Part shown: positions 1-8,243 of the stretch, one piece after another
How the letters are laid out: each line of letters begins with the position of its first letter
Numbering within the stretch: position 1 is the stretch's first letter
Source: Brenneria goodwinii
GTDB taxonomy: Bacteria; Pseudomonadota; Gammaproteobacteria; Enterobacterales; Enterobacteriaceae
Reading direction: 5' to 3'
Assembly: GCF_002291445.1 (NCBI RefSeq)
Contig: NZ_CP014137.1
Location: 4,588,001 to 4,652,000, forward strand
DNA: 64,000 nucleotides
Position numbers and translations under genes: made by a program
The notes under the pieces: model-generated
Seen by the model: the letters and a program-made list of their open reading frames with translations, nothing else
The model's database searches: none
What the model was told of the DNA's origin: nothing

Positions 1-291
1 GGCTCCAAAATGGATGAAGTGATTTACGAAGAGTTCAAAGGCACCGGTAATATGGAGCTGCACCTCGCGCGGAAGATTGCTGAAAAACGTGTATTCCCGG
101 CTATCGACTACAACCGTTCCGGTACACGTAAAGAAGAGTTGCTGACGACATCAGAAGAGCTACAGAAAATGTGGATTTTGCGTAAAATCATCCACCCAAT
201 GGGCGAGATTGACGCGATGGAGTTCCTGATCAATAAGTTGGCGATGACCAAAACCAACGATGAATTCTTCGATATGATGAAGCGTTCATAA
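1..291 (+). CDS. rho: Transcription termination factor Rho, C-terminal part (5' truncated by window)
   Basis: The window opens inside this frame, so only the last 96 residues are visible. They match the C-terminal end of the Rho RNA-dependent ATPase, with the KMDEVIYEEFKGTGN segment, the RKEELL stretch and the closing FFDMMKRS. Rho is a hexameric helicase that loads on untranslated C-rich RNA and releases RNA polymerase. The visible segment belongs to the RecA-like ATPase core. The gene ends just before a strong intrinsic terminator and lies directly upstream of the ECA operon, the same rho-wecA order as in E. coli. No defect is seen in the part present. Confidence 0.97.
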   Translation, partial: GSKMDEVIYEEFKGTGNMELHLARKIAEKRVFPAIDYNRSGTRKEELLTTSEELQKMWILRKIIHPMGEIDAMEFLINKLAMTKTNDEFFDMMKRS

Positions 292-310
292 GTCACGGAT
301 GAACTCGGGG

Positions 311-341
311 AACGCCACGCTGGGTCGTGGCGTTTTTTTTT
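311..341 (+). terminator. Intrinsic terminator of rho
   Basis: A 9-bp stem (AACGCCACG paired with CGTGGCGTT) closes a 6-base loop and runs into nine T residues at 333-341. It starts 19 bases after the rho stop codon and separates rho from the wec operon. Confidence 0.93.
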
Positions 342-356
342 ATACCTATAATTTAT

Positions 357-415
357 CTACCCAATAAATTTCAAGGCAGGGTTAATGCAGCTGCAACTTG
401 AGAGATGATGGGGAT
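357..415. repeat. Degenerate short ERIC-like element
   Basis: The left end TACCCAATAAATTTCAAG and the right end GCAACTTGAGAGATGATG correspond to the two ends of the longer ERIC copy at 38330-38454, with the middle deleted. It lies in the 303-base gap between rho and wecA. Apart from the rho terminator I see no gene in that gap. The wecA promoter is presumably downstream of this repeat, but I could not place a convincing one. Confidence 0.55.
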
Positions 416-594
416 AAAATGATTAGCCGAAGCGTTAATCGCATAAACAGCGTTCCTCATACTATTGCCCGCTTGATGGAGGGGTAGTGCCGGTAGTTCG
501 ATGGTGAGCTGGCGCATACCGATGCGGCAGATAGGATTGAAGGCGTTAACCGAGCGTATATTAAGCACCACAGCGAGGCCAGAAGCTGTGAACG

Positions 595-1680
595 GTGAAT
601 TTACTCACGATGAGTACCGAATTATTAATTATTTTTTTGTTTTCTCTAGGTTTCCTGTTTTTTGCTCGTCAGGTTGCGAGAATAATAGGGCTTGTTGATC
701 GCCCCAATTATCGTAAGCGGCATCGCGGACTCATCCCCCTGGTCGGCGGTATCTCGGTGTACGCCGGAATCTGCTTTACTTACCTGATCACCGATCAATA
801 CATTCCCAATTTCCGGCTTTATCTGTTTTGCGCCGGCGTGTTGGTTTTTGTCGGCGCACTGGACGATCGCTTTGATATCAGCGTAAAAATCCGCGCCGTC
901 GTGCAGGCCTGCGTCGCGATTATCATGATGGCATTCGCCGGTCTCACTCTGCATAGTTTCGGGCATATTTTGGGGCCGTGGCAGATGCAACTGGGCCCGT
1001 TTGGTTATCTGGTGACGTTGTTTGCCGTCTGGGCCGCGATCAATGCATTCAATATGGTGGATGGTATTGATGGACTGCTGGGCGGATTGTCCTGTGTTTC
1101 CTTCGGCGCAATGGGCATATTGCTGTATCTGAGCGGTCACGCCAATCTGGCGCTCTGGTGTTTTGCCATGATCGCCGCCATCATTCCTTACATCCTGCTT
1201 AACCTTGGCGTTTTCGGTAAACGTTATAAAGTTTTCATGGGGGATGCGGGAAGTACCATGATTGGCTTTACCGCGATTTGGATCCTGATTCAAACCACGC
1301 AGGGGAATCAGCACCCGATTAATCCGGTTACTGCCTTGTGGATTATCGCTATTCCTCTGATTGATATGATTGCAATCATGTATCGTCGCCTGCGTAAAGG
1401 GTTGAGCCCGTTTTCTCCCGATCGCCAGCACATTCACCATTTAATGATGCGGGCGGGTTTTACTTCCCGGCAGGCTTTTGTTCTTATTACGTTGGCGGCG
1501 GCACTGCTGGCCGCGTTCGGCGTCTTAGGAGAATATCTCTCATTTGTTCCCGAATGGGCCATGTTGGCATTATTTTTGCTAACATTCTTGCTGTATGGCT
1601 ACTGCCTTAAGCGTGCGTGGCGAGTGGCGCGTTTTGTTAAGCGCATCAAGCGTCGCATACGTGCCGATGAGCGAAAGTAG
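595..1680 (+). CDS. wecA: WecA, undecaprenyl-phosphate GlcNAc-1-phosphate transferase
   Basis: This polytopic inner-membrane enzyme transfers GlcNAc-1-P from UDP-GlcNAc to undecaprenyl phosphate, the first step of ECA synthesis and of many O-antigens. The 361 residues align end to end with E. coli WecA (367). Visible signatures are the Mg-binding Asp pair at residues 90-91 (LDDR), the NMVDGIDG motif at 153-160 and the cytoplasmic HIHH motif. The start is a GTG giving MNLLTMSTEL, matching the family N-terminus; the Shine-Dalgarno sequence is weak. The C-terminus is Arg/Lys-rich. It heads the ECA operon, and wzzE follows after 30 bases. Confidence 0.96.
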   Translation: MNLLTMSTELLIIFLFSLGFLFFARQVARIIGLVDRPNYRKRHRGLIPLVGGISVYAGICFTYLITDQYIPNFRLYLFCAGVLVFVGALDDRFDISVKIRAVVQACVAIIMMAFAGLTLHSFGHILGPWQMQLGPFGYLVTLFAVWAAINAFNMVDGIDGLLGGLSCVSFGAMGILLYLSGHANLALWCFAMIAAIIPYILLNLGVFGKRYKVFMGDAGSTMIGFTAIWILIQTTQGNQHPINPVTALWIIAIPLIDMIAIMYRRLRKGLSPFSPDRQHIHHLMMRAGFTSRQAFVLITLAAALLAAFGVLGEYLSFVPEWAMLALFLLTFLLYGYCLKRAWRVARFVKRIKRRIRADERK

Positions 1681-1710
1681 TGGTCTTGACCAAATAATTT
1701 TGGGGAAGTA

Positions 1711-2769
1711 ATGAAATCAGAGAACCTATCCACCGCAAGCGCGTCAGTCGACAATGAACTGGATATCCGCGGTTTATTTTGCACACTGTGGCGTGGCAAG
1801 ATCTGGATCCTGTCTATTGCCTGCTTGTTTAGTCTTGCCGCGCTACTCTACTCTTATCTGGTAAAACAGGAATGGAGCGCGACGGCAATCACCGATCGGC
1901 CAACGGTAAACATGCTGGGCGGATACTATTCGCAGCAGCAGTTTCTGCGCAATCTGGATGCCAATTCATTTTCCACTCCACAGTCTGAGCTGCCGGCGAT
2001 CTCTGCTGTGGCGTATGATGAGTTCATCATGCAACTGGCGGCCTACGATACGCGCCGCGATTTCTGGCTGCAGAGCGATTATTATAAACAGCGTCAGGAA
2101 GGGGATGACAACGCGGATTCCGCCCTGCTTGATGAACTGGTGAATAATATTCAGTTTACGCCGCATGACGATGCCAAGAAGACCAATGACGGCGTAAAAC
2201 TGGTGGCGGAAACGCCGGCTGATGCCAATACGTTGCTGCGCCAGTATGTCAAATTCGCCAGCCAGCGCGCCGCCAGCCATCTTAATGAAGAGATTAGCGG
2301 CGCATGGGCGGCCAGAACCATTTTCATTAAGTCGCAGATTAAACGGCAGGAAGCGGTGGCGAAGGCGGTGTATGAACGCGATCTGCACAGCGTTGAACTG
2401 GCGTTGAAAATTGCGCAGCAACAGGATATCAACCGTAGTCAAACGGACACGCCGGCGGATGAATTGCCGGCATCCGAAATGTTTTTGCTGGGAAGGCCGA
2501 TGCTCCAGGCGCGTTTGGAGTCATTACAGTCCAGCGGCCCACACTATGATCTTGACTACGATCAGAACCGCGCCATGTTGGCGACCTTGAATGTAGGACC
2601 AACGCTCGACGTCAATTTTCAGACCTACCGTTATTTGCGTACGCCGGAAGAGCCGGTCAGGCGCGATAGTCCGCGCCGGGCTTTTTTGATGGTTATGTGG
2701 GGCGCCATCGGCGTGTTAGTGGGCGCGGGTGTTGCTTTGGTTCGTCGTCCTCGCTTATCAGTTGGTTGA
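1711..2769 (+). CDS. wzzE: WzzE, ECA polysaccharide chain-length regulator
   Basis: This co-polymerase sets the modal length of ECA chains made by WzyE. The 352-residue protein has the Wzz topology: a short cytoplasmic N-terminus, a membrane helix at about residues 31-50, a long periplasmic helical domain, and a second helix at about 325-345 followed by an Arg-rich tail. The ATG start is preceded by GGGGAAG. It lies in the operon between wecA and wecB, the conserved ECA position. The periplasmic domain is more variable than in the other ECA enzymes, so identification rests on topology and position as well as similarity. Confidence 0.93.
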   Translation: MKSENLSTASASVDNELDIRGLFCTLWRGKIWILSIACLFSLAALLYSYLVKQEWSATAITDRPTVNMLGGYYSQQQFLRNLDANSFSTPQSELPAISAVAYDEFIMQLAAYDTRRDFWLQSDYYKQRQEGDDNADSALLDELVNNIQFTPHDDAKKTNDGVKLVAETPADANTLLRQYVKFASQRAASHLNEEISGAWAARTIFIKSQIKRQEAVAKAVYERDLHSVELALKIAQQQDINRSQTDTPADELPASEMFLLGRPMLQARLESLQSSGPHYDLDYDQNRAMLATLNVGPTLDVNFQTYRYLRTPEEPVRRDSPRRAFLMVMWGAIGVLVGAGVALVRRPRLSVG

Positions 2770-2827
2770 TTAGCGTCCGATTCGCAGTAAGTACAATCTG
2801 CGTCTAACTTGATTAAAGAGATTCACT

Positions 2828-3970
2828 GTGAAAGTGTTGACTGTTTTCGGCACCCGGCCGGAGGCCATCAAGATGGCTCCGCTGGTCCGTGTTTTGGCTC
2901 AGGATGAAGCCTTTGAATCAAGAATTTGCGTAACGGCCCAGCATCGGGAAATGCTCGATCAGGTGTTGCGTTTGTTCGATATTACTCCTGATTATGACCT
3001 GAACATCATGCAGCCAGGCCAGTCACTCAGTGAAATATCCAGTCGGATCCTGAGAGGCCTGGAGCCCGTGATGGCGGAGTTTAAGCCTGATTTGGTGCTG
3101 GTTCACGGTGATACCACCACCACATTGACGGCCAGCCTGGCCGCGTTTTATCAACGTATTCCGGTCGGACATGTCGAGGCCGGGCTACGTACCGGCAATC
3201 TGTACTCGCCCTGGCCGGAAGAAGCCAACCGTAAGTTGACCGGACACCTGGCGATGTTTCATTTCGCGCCGACGGAGAACTCCCGCCAGAATCTGCTGCG
3301 CGAGCATTTATCGGATCGGCATATTTTCGTTACCGGGAATACGGTGATAGATGCGCTGTTCTGGGTACGGGATCGCATCGTTAACGATGCGCAACTGCGC
3401 CGCAGTCTGGATGAAAAGTACGCCTTTCTGGATACCAGCAAAAAACTGATTCTGGTTACCGGACACCGGCGTGAAAGTTTTGGCCGGGGCTTTGAGCGCA
3501 TATGCAGCGCGCTGGCGGATATCGCTCGGCGTCACCCGGAGGTGCAGATTGTTTATCCGGTGCATCTTAACCCGAACGTCAGCGAGCCGGTGAACCGGAT
3601 CCTGAGTCAGATTGATAATGTGATGCTCATCGCGCCGCAGGATTACCTGCCTTTTGTTTATCTGATGAACCGTTCTTATATGATCCTGACGGATTCGGGG
3701 GGGATTCAGGAAGAGGCGCCGTCGCTGGGCAAGCCGGTACTGGTTATGCGCGATACCACCGAACGCCCCGAGGCGGTGGCAGCGGGCACGGTCAAACTGG
3801 TGGGTACGGATGTGGTAAAAATTGTCGATACCGTCTCTCAGCTACTGACGGATGAAAATGCATATCAGACCATGAGCCGGGCGCATAATCCTTATGGTGA
3901 CGGTCATGCCTGCCAGCGTATTGTCGATGCGATCAAAAATTATCAAAAGAACCATCAGGTGACACCATGA
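2828..3970 (+). CDS. wecB: WecB, UDP-GlcNAc 2-epimerase (non-hydrolysing)
   Basis: WecB reversibly converts UDP-GlcNAc to UDP-ManNAc, precursor of the ManNAcA residue of ECA. The 380 residues carry the family landmarks: the N-terminal GTRPEAIKMAPL loop, AQHREML, GDTTTTL, HVEAGLRTGN, GHRRESFG and the UDP-binding DSGGIQEEAPSLGKP segment. The start is GTG (MKVLTVFG), matching the family. The stop overlaps the wecC start by four bases (ATGA), indicating translational coupling. It is cytoplasmic and part of the ECA operon. Confidence 0.96.
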   Translation: MKVLTVFGTRPEAIKMAPLVRVLAQDEAFESRICVTAQHREMLDQVLRLFDITPDYDLNIMQPGQSLSEISSRILRGLEPVMAEFKPDLVLVHGDTTTTLTASLAAFYQRIPVGHVEAGLRTGNLYSPWPEEANRKLTGHLAMFHFAPTENSRQNLLREHLSDRHIFVTGNTVIDALFWVRDRIVNDAQLRRSLDEKYAFLDTSKKLILVTGHRRESFGRGFERICSALADIARRHPEVQIVYPVHLNPNVSEPVNRILSQIDNVMLIAPQDYLPFVYLMNRSYMILTDSGGIQEEAPSLGKPVLVMRDTTERPEAVAAGTVKLVGTDVVKIVDTVSQLLTDENAYQTMSRAHNPYGDGHACQRIVDAIKNYQKNHQVTP

Positions 3971-5229
3971 GTTTTGACACTATTTCGGTTATTGGGCTGG
4001 GTTATATCGGTTTACCGACCGCGGCCGCCTTTGCTTCACGCAAGAAGAACGTGATCGGCATCGACGTGAATAAACAGACGGTAGAGACCATTAACCGGGG
4101 TGAAATCCACATTGTTGAGCCGGATCTGGACACATTGGTCAAAGTCGCGGTCGAAAACGGCTATTTACGGGCGCTGAGCAAGCCGGTGGCGGCGGATGCT
4201 TTTTTGATTGCCGTGCCGACGCCGTTCAAAGGCGACCACGAGCCGGATATGGCCTATGTGCAGGCGGCGGCGGAGTCTATTGCGCCCGTCCTGAAGCGCG
4301 GCGACTTGATTATTCTGGAGTCGACTTCGCCCGTCGGGACAACCGAGCAAATGGCCGAGTGGCTGGCGCAGGCGCGGACGGATTTAACCTTTCCGCAGCA
4401 GGCGGGCGAAGCCGCCGATATCAATATCGCTTACTGTCCGGAACGCGTGCTGCCGGGGCGGGTGGTGGTTGAACTGATTAAAAACGATCGGGTGATCGGC
4501 GGGATGACGCCGGTCTGTTCTGCGCGCGCGAGCGAACTGTACAACATCTTTCTTGAAGGTGAGTGTGTGGTTACTAACTCACGCACCGCCGAAATGTGCA
4601 AGCTAACGGAAAACAGCTTTCGTGACGTCAATATCGCCTTCGCCAATGAACTGTCGCTGATCTGTGCGGAACAAAATATTAACGTATGGGAACTTGTCCG
4701 ATTGGCAAACCGCCATCCACGCGTCAATATTCTGCAACCCGGCCCTGGCGTCGGCGGACACTGCATTGCGGTTGACCCCTGGTTTATCGTTGCGCAGAAT
4801 CCGCAGCAGGCGCGGCTGATTCATACGGCCAGGCTGGTAAACGATGGCAAACCGCTATGGGTTGTCGATCGGGTAAAAACGGCCGTCGCGGATTATCTGG
4901 CCCAGGCGGATAAACGCGCCAGCGAAGTGACGATTGCCTGCTTTGGTCTGGCGTTTAAGCCGGATATTGACGATTTGCGTGAAAGCCCGGCGGTGGAAAT
5001 CACGGAAATGATCGCACAGTGGAACGCGGGCGCCACGCTGGTGGTGGAACCTAACGTCAGGCAACTGCCGGCGGCATTGATGGGGCGGGTGGCGTTGGTT
5101 GATATCGACGCCGCGCTGCGGGATGCCGATGTGCTGGTCATGCTGGTCGATCACCGTCAGTTCAAAGCCGTTGATCCCGAAGATATTAAACAAAACTGGG
5201 TTGTTGATACAAAAGGAGTATGGCGTTGA
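3967..5229 (+). CDS. wecC: WecC, UDP-ManNAc dehydrogenase
   Basis: WecC oxidises UDP-ManNAc to UDP-ManNAcA using two NAD+ and supplies the acidic sugar of ECA. The 420-residue protein has an N-terminal Rossmann motif (GLGYIGLP, residues 10-17), the central dimerisation region and the catalytic Cys266 in GGHCIAVDP. The C-terminal UDP-binding domain contains LAFKPDIDDLRESP. It overlaps wecB by four bases and rffG by ten, so the three are probably co-translated. Confidence 0.96.
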   Translation: MSFDTISVIGLGYIGLPTAAAFASRKKNVIGIDVNKQTVETINRGEIHIVEPDLDTLVKVAVENGYLRALSKPVAADAFLIAVPTPFKGDHEPDMAYVQAAAESIAPVLKRGDLIILESTSPVGTTEQMAEWLAQARTDLTFPQQAGEAADINIAYCPERVLPGRVVVELIKNDRVIGGMTPVCSARASELYNIFLEGECVVTNSRTAEMCKLTENSFRDVNIAFANELSLICAEQNINVWELVRLANRHPRVNILQPGPGVGGHCIAVDPWFIVAQNPQQARLIHTARLVNDGKPLWVVDRVKTAVADYLAQADKRASEVTIACFGLAFKPDIDDLRESPAVEITEMIAQWNAGATLVVEPNVRQLPAALMGRVALVDIDAALRDADVLVMLVDHRQFKAVDPEDIKQNWVVDTKGVWR

Positions 5230-6293
5230 AACGTATTCTAATCACCGGTGGGGCCGGGTTTATTGGTTCGGCTTTAGTCAGGCATATTATTACCGAGACG
5301 CCAAACAGCGTGGTCGTGGTGGATAAACTCACCTATGCCGGGAACTTAGCTTCTTTGGCTCCGGTAGCAGACAGCGCGCGTTTCGCTTTTGAACAAGTTG
5401 ATATTTGCGATCGTGCGGCGTTGGATAAGGTGTTTGCCGACTATCAGCCAGCCATGGTGATGCACCTGGCGGCGGAAAGTCACGTCGATCGTTCCATCGA
5501 CGGCCCCGCAGCGTTCATTGAAACCAATATAGTGGGTACTTACTCTCTACTGGAAGCCGCCCGTCATTACTGGCAAGGCATGGAAACCGCGGAAAAAGCG
5601 GCGTTCCGTTTCCATCATATTTCCACGGACGAAGTGTTCGGCGATCTGCACGGTACGGACGATCTGTTTACCGAAACCACGCCTTATGCGCCCAGCAGTC
5701 CTTATTCGGCCTCCAAAGCGTCGAGCGATCACCTGGTTCGCGCCTGGCTGCGCACCTATGGACTGCCGACCATCATCACCAACTGTTCCAATAACTACGG
5801 CCCTTATCACTTCCCTGAGAAGCTGATCCCGCTGGTTATTCTGAATGCCGTTGCGGGTAAACCGCTGCCGGTGTATGGCGATGGCGCGCAGATCCGCGAC
5901 TGGCTGTTCGTCGAAGATCACGCCCGCGCGCTGTATAAAGTGGTGACGGAAGGCGTCGTTGGGGAAACCTACAATATTGGCGGTCATAACGAACGCAAAA
6001 ATATCGAAGTGGTGCAGACGATCTGTGATTTGCTGGAAGAGTTGGCGCCGAATAAACCGGCGGGCGTGCGGCACTATCGCGATTTGATCACCTATGTTAA
6101 GGATCGTCCCGGTCACGATATGCGCTACGCTATTGATGCCGGCAAAATTGAACGCGAGCTTGGCTGGCGTCCGCAGGAAACGTTTGAAAGCGGGATGAAA
6201 AAAACCGTGAGCTGGTATCTGAATAATGAAAAATGGTGGCGCAGCGTGCAGGATGGATCTTATACCGGCGAACGTTTAGGCCTGGATAACTAA
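5220..6293 (+). CDS. rffG: RffG, dTDP-glucose 4,6-dehydratase
   Basis: This short-chain dehydrogenase/reductase enzyme makes dTDP-4-keto-6-deoxyglucose on the route to dTDP-Fuc4NAc. The 357 residues show the NAD-binding GGAGFIGS motif, HLAAESHVDRS, the active-site TDEVFGD segment (Thr-Asp-Glu) and the YSASK catalytic Tyr/Lys. The ATG at 5220 overlaps wecC; a TTG at 5226 would give the E. coli-like N-terminus one residue shorter, so the exact start is uncertain. In E. coli the next gene is rffH, which is absent here; instead about 70 bases containing an ERIC remnant lead to wecD. Confidence 0.95.
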   Translation: MALKRILITGGAGFIGSALVRHIITETPNSVVVVDKLTYAGNLASLAPVADSARFAFEQVDICDRAALDKVFADYQPAMVMHLAAESHVDRSIDGPAAFIETNIVGTYSLLEAARHYWQGMETAEKAAFRFHHISTDEVFGDLHGTDDLFTETTPYAPSSPYSASKASSDHLVRAWLRTYGLPTIITNCSNNYGPYHFPEKLIPLVILNAVAGKPLPVYGDGAQIRDWLFVEDHARALYKVVTEGVVGETYNIGGHNERKNIEVVQTICDLLEELAPNKPAGVRHYRDLITYVKDRPGHDMRYAIDAGKIERELGWRPQETFESGMKKTVSWYLNNEKWWRSVQDGSYTGERLGLDN

Positions 6294-6335
6294 TCAGGTT
6301 CTTCGCCGTTGTGAGCGTGCATACCGGGCAAGTAT

Positions 6336-6361
6336 TCCCTGCATCTTGAAATCTATTGGGT
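6336..6361. repeat. Fragment of an ERIC-type repeat between rffG and wecD
   Basis: The segment CTTGAAATCTATTGGGTA closely resembles the right end of the ERIC copy at 38330-38454 (CCGAAATCTATTGGGTAT). Only the terminal part is recognisable. It ends at the wecD start codon and occupies the position where rffH would be expected. Confidence 0.5.
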
Positions 6362-6363
6362 AG

Positions 6364-7107
6364 ATGACAGATATGACGCTTTCTGTAGCAACACGCTCGC
6401 CAGCACGCATCCATGCCGATATTGAACCGCTGGATTGGGAAAGCCGTTTTTTCAGTCTTGCCAGCGGCAAGCTGAATTTTTCACCGGCGGCGCCCGCGCT
6501 CACGTTGGACAGGCTGAATGGCTTTGCGCTGACGCAGGCAAAAATAGCGGCGGATAATATGCCGTTGGCCGATGCGCTGGCGGATTTTGGTTTTCGTCTG
6601 GCTGAGGGGGAGGTCGATCTCTGCCTGTCGCTGGACGACGCGCCGGAGGATGCCGTTTCGCTTCAGCCGCGTATTGCCGACCGTGCCGATATCCCGGCGC
6701 TGCGCGACGCCGCGTCACAGGTTTTCGCGCTGAGCCGTTTTCGCACGCCCTGGTATCAGCCTGAAGACAGCGGACGATTTTATGCCCAGTGGGTGGAAAA
6801 TGCCGTGCGCGGCACCTTTGATCATCAGTGTCTGTTGATTGAAAGCGCCGTCGGGCAACCGTTGGGGTGGGTGACGTTGCGTCAGTTGAATCAATCAGAA
6901 GCCCGTATCGGACTGCTGGCGGTCTGGCCGGGCGCTACGGCGCGCGGCATCGGTTCACGGCTGATGTCGGCGGCGGAAATGTGGTGCCGGCAGCGGGGCG
7001 TGCAACGTTTATGGGTCGCGACACAGACAGGCAATGTGGCGGCTCTTCGTCTTTATCTCCGTCGCGGTGCCAGAGTTGAGAGCGCGGCCTATTGGTTATA
7101 CAGGTGA
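6364..7107 (+). CDS. wecD: WecD, dTDP-fucosamine acetyltransferase
   Basis: WecD is a GNAT-family enzyme that N-acetylates dTDP-4-amino-4,6-dideoxygalactose to form dTDP-Fuc4NAc. The C-terminal half holds the acetyl-CoA fold and closely matches the family from SRFRTPWY through NAVRGTFDHQCL to the ending SAAYWLYR. The frame gives 247 residues versus about 224 in E. coli. The extra residues are N-terminal, and the ATG at 6364 touches an ERIC fragment, so translation may start at the ATG at 6376 or slightly later. wecE follows after four bases. Confidence 0.92.
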   Translation: MTDMTLSVATRSPARIHADIEPLDWESRFFSLASGKLNFSPAAPALTLDRLNGFALTQAKIAADNMPLADALADFGFRLAEGEVDLCLSLDDAPEDAVSLQPRIADRADIPALRDAASQVFALSRFRTPWYQPEDSGRFYAQWVENAVRGTFDHQCLLIESAVGQPLGWVTLRQLNQSEARIGLLAVWPGATARGIGSRLMSAAEMWCRQRGVQRLWVATQTGNVAALRLYLRRGARVESAAYWLYR

Positions 7108-7111
7108 TCAC

Positions 7112-8242
7112 ATGATTCCGTTTAATGCGCCACCGATCGTGGGAACTGAACTCGATTATATGCAGGCCGCCATGAGCAGCGGCAAACTGTGCGGCGACGG
7201 GGGTTTTACCCGTCGCTGCCAGCAGTGGCTGGAGCACTATTCCGGCAGCGCCAAAGTGCTACTGACGCCATCCTGCACCGCGTCGCTGGAAATGGCGGCG
7301 ATTTTGCTGGATATCAAACCCGGCGATGAAATCATTATGCCGAGTTACACGTTTGTCTCCACCGCCAATGCCTTTGTGCTGCGCGGCGCCCACATCGTGT
7401 TTGTCGATATTCGACCGGACACCATGAATATCGATGAAACGAAAATCGAAGCGGCGATTACGGATAAAACCCGCGTTATCGTTCCGGTTCACTATGCCGG
7501 CGTGGCCTGCGAGATGGATGCCATCATGGCGCTGGCGAAGAAGTATGACCTGTTTGTCGTCGAAGATGCCGCGCAGGGCATGATGTCCAGCTATAAGGGC
7601 CGGGCGCTGGGCGCCATCGGTCATATCGGCTGTTTCAGCTTTCATGAAACCAAAAACTATACCTCTGGCGGCGAGGGCGGCGCGACGCTGATTAACGACC
7701 CGCGACTGATTGACCGGGCGGAAATCGTGCGGGAAAAAGGCACCAACCGCAGTCAGTTCTTCCGCGGCCAGGTAGACAAATATACCTGGCGCGATATCGG
7801 CTCCAGCTATTTAATGGCGGATATTCAGGCCGCTTATCTGTGGGCGCAGTTGGAGGCGGCAAAGCAGATTAACGATCGCCGTTTACGCCTGTGGAAAAAC
7901 TATCAGACAGCCTTCAAACCGCTGGCGGATGCAGGACGCATCGCCTTGCCGTCGGTGCCGGCAAACTGTGTTCACAACGCGCATATGTTTTATATCAAGC
8001 TGCGCGATGCGCAAGATCGCTCCGCATTCATCAGCCATATGAAAGAAGCCGAGATCCTGACGGTATTTCACTATATTCCGCTGCATAGTTGTCCCGCCGG
8101 GATCAATTTCGGCCATTTTTCAGGCGACGATCGCTACACCACGCAGGAGAGCGAACGTCTGGTGCGGCTGCCGCTGTTCTATAACCTGACTGACGTTAAT
8201 CAACGTACGGTAATCAATAGCATCCTGAGTTTCTTTTCCTGA
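7112..8242 (+). CDS. wecE: WecE, dTDP-4-amino-4,6-dideoxygalactose transaminase
   Basis: WecE is a PLP-dependent DegT/DnrJ/EryC1 aminotransferase that converts dTDP-4-keto-6-deoxyglucose to dTDP-Fuc4N using glutamate. The open frame extends upstream to 7034, but the ATG at 7112 follows an AGGTGA Shine-Dalgarno and gives MIPFNAPP, the family N-terminus, with 376 residues as in E. coli. The PLP lysine is Lys181 in FHETKNY, and the GGEGGATL loop follows. It starts four bases after wecD and ends one base before wzxE. Confidence 0.96.
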   Translation: MIPFNAPPIVGTELDYMQAAMSSGKLCGDGGFTRRCQQWLEHYSGSAKVLLTPSCTASLEMAAILLDIKPGDEIIMPSYTFVSTANAFVLRGAHIVFVDIRPDTMNIDETKIEAAITDKTRVIVPVHYAGVACEMDAIMALAKKYDLFVVEDAAQGMMSSYKGRALGAIGHIGCFSFHETKNYTSGGEGGATLINDPRLIDRAEIVREKGTNRSQFFRGQVDKYTWRDIGSSYLMADIQAAYLWAQLEAAKQINDRRLRLWKNYQTAFKPLADAGRIALPSVPANCVHNAHMFYIKLRDAQDRSAFISHMKEAEILTVFHYIPLHSCPAGINFGHFSGDDRYTTQESERLVRLPLFYNLTDVNQRTVINSILSFFS

Positions 8243-8243
8243 T

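Noticed and set aside
646..1440. A 264-codon frame antisense to wecA
   Set aside because: Low-complexity His/Gln-rich translation with no ribosome site; wecA on the other strand is well supported.
7034..7111. N-terminal extension of wecE into wecD
   Set aside because: The ATG at 7112 has a good ribosome site and the family start MIPFNAPP.
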